Positions 41,340 to 47,811 of a stretch of 47,811 nt of DNA are shown piece after piece (the stretch's first letter is position 1; each line of letters starts with the position of its first letter). A program made the translations under genes and the position numbers. Origin of the DNA: JAOADN01 sp046155885. GTDB lineage: Bacteria > Pseudomonadota > Alphaproteobacteria > Rhodobacterales > Rhodobacteraceae. The notes under the pieces are model-generated. The model was given only the letters and a program-made list of their open reading frames with translations, searched no databases and had not been told where the DNA came from. The stretch spans positions 1 through 47,811 of the forward strand of contig JBJXFU010000197.1 of assembly GCA_046155885.1 (NCBI GenBank). Direction: 5' to 3'.

Positions 41340-42697
41340 CCCCGGCGCTGGCGGTTTTTGACCTTGGCAAAACCAACGCCAAGCTGGCGCTCTTCTCGCC
41401 GGTTGGGGAGACAATTGCCGAACGCCGGATGCAGCCCCGCCCGATGATCGCCGACGGCCTCATGGTCCTCGACACAGGCGCGGTCGAGGCCTGGCTCAGG
41501 CAGTCGCTGGACGATCTCGCCGGCGCTTTCGACCTGACCGGCCTGATGATTTCGACGCATGGCTGCGCCTTCGCGATCATCGGGAACGGCAGGCTGGCGG
41601 CCCCCATCCTCGACTACGAACAACCGATGCCGCCCGCCGCAGACGCGGCCTTTGCCAAGGTCGCGCCGCCCTTCGCCGAAACCTTCTCGCCCGAGTTGCC
41701 AGCGGGCCTGAACCCGGCGCGACACCTGTTCCTGCGGGAATGGCTGACGCCCGGCATCGTCAGCCGGGCAGACCATATCTTGAGCTACCCGCAATACTGG
41801 GTCTGGCGCCTGACCGGCACGCTGGCCAGCGAAGTCAGCTTTCTGGGCTGCCATTCGCATCTCTGGGCGCCGCTCCGGGGCGACTTCAGTTCGCTGGTGG
41901 ACCGCCTCGGTTGGCGCGCGAAGTTCCCGCCCCTCCGTCCGGCGGGCGACGTGATGGGCAGCATGAAGGCAGGCGGGCGTGACTTGCCCGTGCATAACGG
42001 CGTCCACGACAGCAATGCCGCCTTCCACTTCTATCGAAGCCTCGGGTTTTCGCGCTTCACGCTCGTCTCAACCGGCACCTGGGTCATCGTTTTCAACCCC
42101 GACTGCCCCCTCTCGGTACTCGACCCGGCGCGCGACATGCTGGCGAACGTAACGGTAAAGGGCGAACCGGTGGCCACAGCCCGCTTCATGGGCGGGCGGG
42201 AATACGAGCTGATCTCGGGCGGTGCGCGCGGTGGGGTCGCCGCTGACGCGCTGGCGGATGCGGTCCGCTCAGGCGCAATGGCGTTGCCCTCTTTCGCCCC
42301 CGGCGGGCCATTCCGGGGAACCGAGGGGCGACTCGCGGGCCCGCCGCCGGCCACCACCTCCGAACGCGCGGCCATCGCAACGCTCTACATCGCGCTTATG
42401 ACTGACCTGACGCTCGATCGCCTCGGTTCGTCCGGCGACATCATCCTCGATGGCGGACTTGCCCAGAATGCCCGCCTTCTGGGCCTGATCGCCGCGCTGA
42501 GGCCCGGCCAGGCGCTCCGTGCGACGACAAACCCGGAAGGCACTGCGATGGGCGCCGCCGCGCTTGCCTTCGCGGCAGCCGGGCAGGGCGGCGGCTTTCC
42601 GGTGCGGCTGGACCGGGTGCCGGCTGCCGCCCCTCCGGGGCTTGGCGCCTACCGCGCGATCTGGCGCGAAAGGGCGGGTGCGTTCCGGAAGCCATAG
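41336..42697 (+). CDS. rhaK: FGGY-family sugar kinase, probable rhamnulokinase
   Basis: The 453-residue protein begins ALAVFDLGKTNAKLALF, the ATP-binding start of FGGY kinases, followed by ISTHGCAFAII, VHDSNAAFHFY (catalytic Asp region), TLVSTGTWVIVFN and IILDGGLAQNARLLGL. GKTNAK and the overall pattern match rhizobial RhaK-like kinases, which phosphorylate rhamnulose (or rhamnose) as part of uptake and catabolism. Fuculose kinases are close relatives and cannot be excluded. Confidence 0.85.
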   Translation: MTPALAVFDLGKTNAKLALFSPVGETIAERRMQPRPMIADGLMVLDTGAVEAWLRQSLDDLAGAFDLTGLMISTHGCAFAIIGNGRLAAPILDYEQPMPPAADAAFAKVAPPFAETFSPELPAGLNPARHLFLREWLTPGIVSRADHILSYPQYWVWRLTGTLASEVSFLGCHSHLWAPLRGDFSSLVDRLGWRAKFPPLRPAGDVMGSMKAGGRDLPVHNGVHDSNAAFHFYRSLGFSRFTLVSTGTWVIVFNPDCPLSVLDPARDMLANVTVKGEPVATARFMGGREYELISGGARGGVAADALADAVRSGAMALPSFAPGGPFRGTEGRLAGPPPATTSERAAIATLYIALMTDLTLDRLGSSGDIILDGGLAQNARLLGLIAALRPGQALRATTNPEGTAMGAAALAFAAAGQGGGFPVRLDRVPAAAPPGLGAYRAIWRERAGAFRKP

Positions 42698-42821
42698 CCG
42701 TGACCGGCGGCTCGCATCCGCAGTACGCCTCTTCGGCTTGCAGTCAGGGCGTGTGGGACGGTATTCCACGCTGCGGCCCGACCGGCGTTCCGGGGCAGAT
42801 GCGCGGCGGACGGAGGGACGC

Positions 42822-43685
42822 ATGGCCGAAACCCATGAGAACTGGATCGGGCGGACAACAGCGCGCGGCGATACGCTGACTCCGCGCCTTGTGGCCGAAT
42901 TCCGCGCCACGCTCGCCGGGTTGGTCGAAGACCGACCCGTCCCGCTCGGCGTCTTCTGGGCGCTCAACCCCGAAATCGTCGCACCCGAACTTCTCGGCCG
43001 CGACGGGCACCCGAGGATGGGCCTCTACATCCCCTCTCTGCCGCTGCCGCGCCGGATGTGGGCGGGAGGAGAACTGCATTTTGCGGCGGACATCTCCGCC
43101 GGCGCGATGGTGACACGGGAAACCACCGTTGAGAACGTCGCGACGAAAGAGGGCGCGTCGGGGAAGCTCGGCTTCGTCACGCTCCGGAACCGGCACATCG
43201 CCGATGGCGCGGTCGTGGTCGAGGAGCGACAGAACATCGTCTACCGCACCGACCATGTGCCCGGCTCCGCCGCCTCAGTACCGCCATCCGCGCCCGACCT
43301 CGGCGCCCCGCTCGCGGAAACCGCCTTCACCTCGACACCGACGCTGCTTTTCCGTTACTCCGCGCTCACCTTCAACGGCCACCGCATCCACTACGACGCC
43401 GCCTATGCGACCGGAGTAGAAGGGTATGCCGGCCTTGTCGTGCACGGGCCGATGCAGGCGATCGTCCTTATGAACCTCGCTGCGCGGGTCTTCGGCCGGA
43501 CCCCTTCGCGCTTTACCTATCGCGGTGTCGCTCCCCATATCTGCGGTCAACCGGCGCGGGCCGAGGCCTTCCCTGGCGAAGGCGGCGGCCTTTCGCTGCG
43601 GATGCGGATCGACGGCGGGCCGGTGACGATGACTGCGACGGCCGAAGGAGTGCCTCAGCCCGGTACGTCCAGCCAGCGGCCCTGA
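42822..43685 (+). CDS. HTD2/FAS1-like dehydratase (mesaconyl-C4-CoA hydratase-like)
   Basis: The 287-residue protein is a double hot-dog hydratase. Its C-terminal half has RIHYDAAYA, EGYAGLVVHGPMQAIVL, the hydratase-2-type motif with catalytic Asp and His regions; the N-terminal half has the degenerate hot dog with WAGGELHF. Members include mesaconyl-C4-CoA hydratase and HTD2-type 3-hydroxyacyl-thioester dehydratases. The ATG at 42822 follows CGGAGGGA. It lies 124 bp after rhaK. Its last 31 bases overlap the end of the convergent dehydrogenase gene. The link to the sugar genes is unknown. Confidence 0.8.
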   Translation: MAETHENWIGRTTARGDTLTPRLVAEFRATLAGLVEDRPVPLGVFWALNPEIVAPELLGRDGHPRMGLYIPSLPLPRRMWAGGELHFAADISAGAMVTRETTVENVATKEGASGKLGFVTLRNRHIADGAVVVEERQNIVYRTDHVPGSAASVPPSAPDLGAPLAETAFTSTPTLLFRYSALTFNGHRIHYDAAYATGVEGYAGLVVHGPMQAIVLMNLAARVFGRTPSRFTYRGVAPHICGQPARAEAFPGEGGGLSLRMRIDGGPVTMTATAEGVPQPGTSSQRP

Positions 43686-44776
43686 CGCGACGAGGCGGCG
43701 ATGGATTCGACCAGCGTCTGGATACGGAGCCCGCCACGGAAGCCGAACGCCTCTTGAGCGCGCCCGGCGATCGCCTGGACGAATGCGGCTGCTTCGATGG
43801 CCTTCAGGTCGTTGAAACCGATCTGATGGCCTGCCGCCACGCAGAAAAGCCCGTAGGGCGCATGATCGGGCCCGGCCTCGATGCGGCGGAAGCCCTGCCG
43901 GCCATTCGCGTCCGAGGTCGAGAAGAAGTGGATTTCGTTGAAGCGCTCCTGGCTGAAGGCAAGGGCGCCCCTCGATCCGTAGATCTCGAAGTCGTGCTGC
44001 ATCTTGCGGCCTGTCGAAATCCAGTTCCCCTCGATGCTGCCGCTTGCGCCGTTCGCGAAACGCAGGAAGGCGCGGCCCACGTCGTCCACCTCGACCCTGC
44101 GCCGGCCGCCTTTGCCGTCCGGGCGCTCGGCGATCACTGTCACGCAGTCGCCCATCACCCGGGCGATCGGGCCGCAAAGGAACTCCGCCGTCGCCAGGAT
44201 GTGGCTGCCGAGATCCGCCAGCGCGCCGCCGCCCGCCGGGTCATGCCGGAAGGTGAAGGGGCCGGCCGCGTCGGCCATGTAGTCCTCCGCATGGACGCCG
44301 CGAAACCCCCTGATTTCGCCCAGCTCTCCGGCATCGATCATCTTGCGGGCGAGCGCCATCATGGGGTTGCCGAGGTAGTTGAAGCCGACCTGCGTCCGCA
44401 CCCCCTTCGCCTCGGCCGCCTCCGCCATTTCGCGAGCGTCCGTAGCCAGCGGCGCCAGCGGCTTTTCGCACCAGACATGTTTCCCGGCGGCAATCGCCGC
44501 CAGCGCCATTTCCCGGTGCAACGCGTTTGGGGCAGTGACCGATACGGCATGGATCGCCGGATCGGCCACCATCGCCCGCCAGTCGGCCGTGGCATGGGCA
44601 AAGCCGTAGCTCCGCGCCGCGCGCTCCGCCGCCTCCTGCGTGACATCGGCCACGCTGTGCAGCACCGGCTCGTATGCCAGATCGAAGACGCGCGGGGCGG
44701 AGGCGAGCGCAAGGGCATGCGCCTTGCCCATGAAGCCTGTGCCGATCAGGCCGAAGTTCAGAACGGGTCTGGTCAT
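43655..44776 (-). CDS. Gfo/Idh/MocA-family dehydrogenase
   Basis: The 373-residue protein has NFGLIGTGFMGKAHALAL, catalytic CEKPLAPLA, VGFNYLGNPMMALA, GALADLGSHILA and FEIYGSRGALAF. It resembles the protein at 29181-30308. The ATG at 44776 follows GGAAAAG. It is downstream of the HpcH/HpaI aldolase (140 bp gap). Polyol or sugar oxidation is expected; the substrate is unknown. Its 3' end overlaps the plus-strand hydratase by 31 bases. Confidence 0.9.
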   Translation of the reverse strand: MTRPVLNFGLIGTGFMGKAHALALASAPRVFDLAYEPVLHSVADVTQEAAERAARSYGFAHATADWRAMVADPAIHAVSVTAPNALHREMALAAIAAGKHVWCEKPLAPLATDAREMAEAAEAKGVRTQVGFNYLGNPMMALARKMIDAGELGEIRGFRGVHAEDYMADAAGPFTFRHDPAGGGALADLGSHILATAEFLCGPIARVMGDCVTVIAERPDGKGGRRRVEVDDVGRAFLRFANGASGSIEGNWISTGRKMQHDFEIYGSRGALAFSQERFNEIHFFSTSDANGRQGFRRIEAGPDHAPYGLFCVAAGHQIGFNDLKAIEAAAFVQAIAGRAQEAFGFRGGLRIQTLVESIAASSRQGRWLDVPG

Positions 44777-44915
44777 GTACTTTTCCAGTTCGCAGTCGGA
44801 CGTGTGGATGGATGGTCCGTAGTTTCGTTCGGAAGACAAACGGTTACGCTGGCACGTTCCGTCGGAGCACGGAGATTTGTCCCGCCAGCGGCCGCACAGT
44901 GGGGCCGCTTCCGCA

Positions 44916-45731
44916 TCAGTAGCCGGATTTCGCCTCGGCCGGTTTCGCCGCCCCGCCTTGGAGCTCGCGGAATCGCGACAAATTCGCCCCCGCCGCCGCT
45001 GCAAGAAGCCTCGCGTCGCTGCCGCCGATAGTCGCCATCCGGTATCCCCAGCCGATAGCCCGCACCGCATACTCTGCCGTGCCGCAATGCAGCCCCGCGA
45101 CGATTCCCGCCCGTCCGCAGGCGGACGCTATGCGCTGCAGCGCGGCGATCATCTCGGGTTCCTCACGGTCGAACCCGGACGGAAGGGTGTTCCGGGTCAG
45201 GCTCATCGTCAGGTCGGCCGGTCCGACATAGATTCCGTCCAGCCCGGGGGTGGCGACAATGGTGTCCAGGTTCGCCAAGGCTTCGGCCGTCTCGATCATT
45301 GCGATGGCGAGCATTTGCCGGTTCGCCTCGGCGGCGTAGTTTCCGCCGGCCGAATAGGTGGCCCGCGTCGGGCCGAAACTGCGCTGCCCTTCCGGGGTGT
45401 AGCGTGTGTAGCTTACAAACCGTGCGGCGTCTTCGGGGGTGTTCACCATCGGGCAGATCACGCCATAGGCGCCGGCATCGAGCGACTTCATGATGATCCC
45501 CGGCTCCAGCCAGGGCACCCGCGCCAGCGGCACCACACCCGAAGCCCGCATCGCCTGCAGCATCGGCAGGAAAGCCGCGTAGTCCAGCGCGCCGTGCTGC
45601 ATGTCAACGGTCAGCGAATCATAGCCCTGCGCGGCCATGATCTCGGCCGAGAAGGCATTGCCGATCGACAGCCAGCCATTCGCCGTGGTCCGGCCCTCGG
45701 CCCAGATCTGTCTCAGTCGGTTCGGGATCAT
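44916..45731 (-). CDS. HpcH/HpaI-family aldolase
   Basis: The 271-residue TIM-barrel aldolase has SLTVDMQHGALDY, LARVPWLEPGIIMKSLDAGAYG-type substrate-loop sequence, PMVNTPEDA, MIETAEALANL and GIYVGPADLTMSLT, the metal- and pyruvate-binding motifs. The family includes 4-hydroxy-2-oxoheptanedioate aldolase and 2-keto-3-deoxy-L-rhamnonate aldolase (RhmA). With rhamnose genes near by, a keto-deoxy sugar acid is a fair guess but not shown. The ATG at 45731 follows AGGAAAGG. Confidence 0.88.
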   Translation of the reverse strand: MIPNRLRQIWAEGRTTANGWLSIGNAFSAEIMAAQGYDSLTVDMQHGALDYAAFLPMLQAMRASGVVPLARVPWLEPGIIMKSLDAGAYGVICPMVNTPEDAARFVSYTRYTPEGQRSFGPTRATYSAGGNYAAEANRQMLAIAMIETAEALANLDTIVATPGLDGIYVGPADLTMSLTRNTLPSGFDREEPEMIAALQRIASACGRAGIVAGLHCGTAEYAVRAIGWGYRMATIGGSDARLLAAAAGANLSRFRELQGGAAKPAEAKSGY

Positions 45732-46067
45732 CGCGCCGCCTTTCCTGCCGCCAGGGCCCGCGCATCGCGCATTCCGCGAAACCCGGACCTGACCCGCGCC
45801 CGTTTTCGCGGGCGGCATCGGGGAAAGTCAATCGGATCGTCGCGACGCAGGCCATCGCCAAGTCTGCCGACCTTTCGTCAGGCGGTGGATGCGCCGGGTC
45901 GCAGACCGTGCCGCCGCCTTGCCGATTGTCACCGACCCCTGTAGCTCGGTGCGTGGCGCAGCCGTCCGGAAGGTCGCCAGACCCGGGGGGCCCCACGCGG
46001 TACGCGGAAGGCCCGCGCCGCGCAGGACGCGATCCGCAGGAAACAAAGTATCGGAGTTAGACGCGAC
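45732..46067. other. Divergent intergenic region between aldolase and iolE
   Basis: This 336-bp gap should hold promoters for both directions. It contains a CCCGCG/CGCGGG hairpin near 45797-45817. No gene, RNA or clear operator is recognised; the LacI-type palindrome of 30343 is not repeated here. Confidence 0.4.
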
Positions 46068-46970
46068 ATGCTGGAGGCCAAGCTGGGGATTTCCCCGATC
46101 TGCTGGTGGAACGATGATCTGGTCGAACTTTCCGACGACGTGAGCCTCGACGAATGCCTTCGCCAGGTTGCGCTCGCGGGCTACACCGGCTGCGAGACTG
46201 GGCGGCGGTTCCCGATGAGCTATGCCGAGCTTGGACCGATCCTGCGAAAGCACGGCGTCGGCGTCTGCGGCGGCTGGTTTTCGGGCACGATCCTTGATGG
46301 CGACATCGCGGCCAACAAGGAGCGAATCCGCGCGCAGATGGACCTCTTCATCGCCGCCGGGGCGCCCTGCATCGTCTATGGCGAGGTGGCCGGTTCGATC
46401 CAGGGCCAACAGCGCATGCCCCTTGACCGCAAGCCTCGCCTGAGTGTGGGCGAGATGCGGACCTATGCGCGGAATATGACCGCCTTCGGCGAATGGTGCG
46501 CGGATCAGGGCATGCCGCTTTCCTACCACCATCACATGGGCGCGGTTATCCAGGACGAAGACGAAATCGACGCCTTTATGGCCAACTCGGGCGAAGGCAT
46601 CCCACTTCTCTTCGACGCTGGGCACCTGGCATTCGCGGGCGGCGACGTGGTGCGGGTGATCGACCGGCACCACGCGCGAATCACGCACGTCCATACCAAG
46701 GACGTCCGGATGGATGTGATCCGCGCGCTCGACTGGTCGCGCGACAGCTTCCTCGACGCGGTGATCAGGGGGGCATTCACGGTTCCGGGGGACGGCAGCC
46801 TGGACTTCGGCGCCATTGTGAAACGGCTTGCGGATCACGGCTACGAAGGCTGGTTCGTCGTCGAGGCCGAGCAGGACCCGAAAAGGGCGCCGCCGCTCGA
46901 ATGGTCGACGAACGGCAACCGGGAGCTGAAGCGGATCATGGCCGGGGCGGGGTATTCCGTCGTCGGCTGA
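46068..46970 (+). CDS. iolE: Myo-inosose-2 dehydratase
   Basis: The 300-residue TIM-barrel protein has the classic IolE start GISPICWWNDDLVELSDDVS and the motifs YTGCETGRRFP, GGWFSGTILD, YHHHMGAVIQDEDEIDAF, LLFDAGHLAFAGGD, HVHTKDVR and GWFVVEAEQDP, which supply the metal ligands. It dehydrates 2-keto-myo-inositol in inositol breakdown. The ATG at 46068 has GGAG about 12 bases upstream, a long spacing. It stands apart from iolC-iolB, 13 kb away, and is the second IolE-type gene of the window. Confidence 0.93.
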   Translation: MLEAKLGISPICWWNDDLVELSDDVSLDECLRQVALAGYTGCETGRRFPMSYAELGPILRKHGVGVCGGWFSGTILDGDIAANKERIRAQMDLFIAAGAPCIVYGEVAGSIQGQQRMPLDRKPRLSVGEMRTYARNMTAFGEWCADQGMPLSYHHHMGAVIQDEDEIDAFMANSGEGIPLLFDAGHLAFAGGDVVRVIDRHHARITHVHTKDVRMDVIRALDWSRDSFLDAVIRGAFTVPGDGSLDFGAIVKRLADHGYEGWFVVEAEQDPKRAPPLEWSTNGNRELKRIMAGAGYSVVG

Positions 46971-47141
46971 ACCGGCCGGGATGGGATCGGGTAAATTGGC
47001 CGTTATCCCGTTCGGCAAGGCTGGCCTATGCCATCGAACCGCGCAACATGGCCCTGAGGTCAAGAGGGCGGATGAAGCGGTGGTACCGAAAGGACAAGGA
47101 GCGGCGTCGGCGCATCGTCCGGGACCGGCAGCGGGGCGGGC

Positions 47142-47811
47142 GTGACACGACCGGCGCTCTTTCTGTTCCTGGGGCTGGCAGTCGCTCTTCTTGGCGTCTT
47201 GCTCGCCATATGGGGGCCGGATGCGACAGCAGCCCGCTCGGCCATCGCTGCGCTCGACGGCTGGCGGACCGATCATCCGCTTCTGCTCGGCCTTCTCTAC
47301 TTCCTCGCCTATGTGGCGGTGACGACGCTGTCGCTGCCCTTCGCGGTCTGGATGACGCTTGGCGCGGGCGCGTTGTTCGGGTTCTGGGGCGGCGTCGTCA
47401 TCGTTTCGCTCGCCGCCACGGCGGGAGCGACGGGCGCCTTCCTCGCCGCGAGGTACTTCCTGCGCGACGCGGCCCGCCGGCGGGCTGGCGATCGCCTTTC
47501 CGCCATCGATGCCGGCATCCGCCGCGACGGGGCGCTTTACCTCTTTTCGCTCCGGTTGATCCCGGCGGTTCCGTTCTTCCTCGTCAACCTTCTGATGGGC
47601 CTTACCGCGATCCCGGCCGGCACTTTCGCAGCCGTGAGCTTCATCGGAATGCTGCCCGCGACCGCCCTTTACGTGAACGCCGGAACGCAGCTAGCTGCGA
47701 TCGGAAAGCCGGGCGATATCCTGTCCCCCGGGATCGTGATATCGCTTCTGCTCCTCGGGGTTTTTCCGTGGATAGCGCGGTCGCTTCTCGGCCGCGCGCG
47801 CCGGCGCGGCC
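47142..47811 (+). CDS. TVP38/TMEM64 (DedA-like) membrane protein, cut by the window end
   Basis: The frame is open to the last base, giving 223 residues. It has several membrane helices and the TVP38/VTT motifs LSLPFAVWMTLGAGALFGFW, GATGAFLAARYFLRD and SLRLIPAVPFFLVNLLMGLT. The best start is GTG at 47142; an in-frame stop lies at 47073 and no ATG intervenes. The ribosome binding site is weak. Such proteins are thought to act in lipid transport or membrane homeostasis, and some continue into or precede a flavin disulfide reductase; that cannot be seen here. Confidence 0.85.
   Translation, partial: MTRPALFLFLGLAVALLGVLLAIWGPDATAARSAIAALDGWRTDHPLLLGLLYFLAYVAVTTLSLPFAVWMTLGAGALFGFWGGVVIVSLAATAGATGAFLAARYFLRDAARRRAGDRLSAIDAGIRRDGALYLFSLRLIPAVPFFLVNLLMGLTAIPAGTFAAVSFIGMLPATALYVNAGTQLAAIGKPGDILSPGIVISLLLLGVFPWIARSLLGRARRRG

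Noticed and set aside
45946..45990. GTAGCTCGGTGCG that resembles a tRNA D-arm
   Set aside because: The D-stem does not close and no T-arm or acceptor stem follows at the right distance.

Overview
The window is a strongly G+C-rich, gene-dense stretch of an alphaproteobacterial chromosome or large replicon, most likely Rhodobacterales (Rhodobacter/Paracoccus relatives). This rests on the base composition, frequent GTG/TTG starts, four-base ATGA/GTGA gene overlaps, a SqrR/BigR-type persulfide sensor, a MlotiK1-type potassium channel and Rhizobium-style rhamnose genes. No rRNA, tRNA, insertion sequence, phage gene or CRISPR array was recognised.

Layout. 1-4.1 kb: the end of an unknown gene, a minus-strand pair of persulfide-type ArsR regulator and YeeE-like sulfur transporter, then plus-strand CorA and a PHP-domain phosphoesterase. 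4.2-10.3 kb: a cobalamin riboswitch and a complete B12 uptake operon (btuB-btuF-btuC-btuD-tonB). 10.3-12 kb (minus): aroQ and a cyclic-nucleotide-gated K+ channel. 12.1-16.2 kb (minus): a polyamine ABC operon (potA-potD-potB-potC). 16.4 kb: a glycine-zipper lipoprotein. 17.3-22.6 kb (minus): a sugar ABC importer (binding protein, ATPase, two permeases) with an SMP-30 lactonase. 22.9-25.4 kb (minus): 5-oxoprolinase pxpA-pxpB-pxpC. 26.1-33.1 kb: an inositol-type catabolic region with a LacI regulator, two Gfo/Idh/MocA dehydrogenases and an IolE-like epimerase (minus), divergent from iolC-iolB-class II aldolase (plus) across a clear LacI-type operator. 33.5-42.7 kb: a rhamnose module, rhaT-rhaP-rhaQ-rhaS-rhaD (minus) divergent from rhaR-rhaK (plus). 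42.8-47.8 kb: a HTD2/MaoC-like hydratase, a third Gfo-type dehydrogenase, an HpcH/HpaI aldolase, a canonical iolE and a TVP38-type membrane protein that runs off the end.

How the genes work together. Much of the window imports and breaks down polyols, deoxy-sugars and related carbon compounds, and each module has its own regulator. Both sugar pathways are incomplete here: iolD, iolA, L-rhamnose isomerase and the rhamnose mutarotase are not in the window.

The features least explained by known families are: a dispersed intergenic repeat (three places) made of a GTTAACG tag, an inverted repeat and 11-bp iterons; a possible 51-codon gene followed by the only intergenic hairpin-plus-T-run terminator I found; two perfect TTCGAA-centred palindromes of 26 and 22 bp; and the unusual inositol-like gene set.
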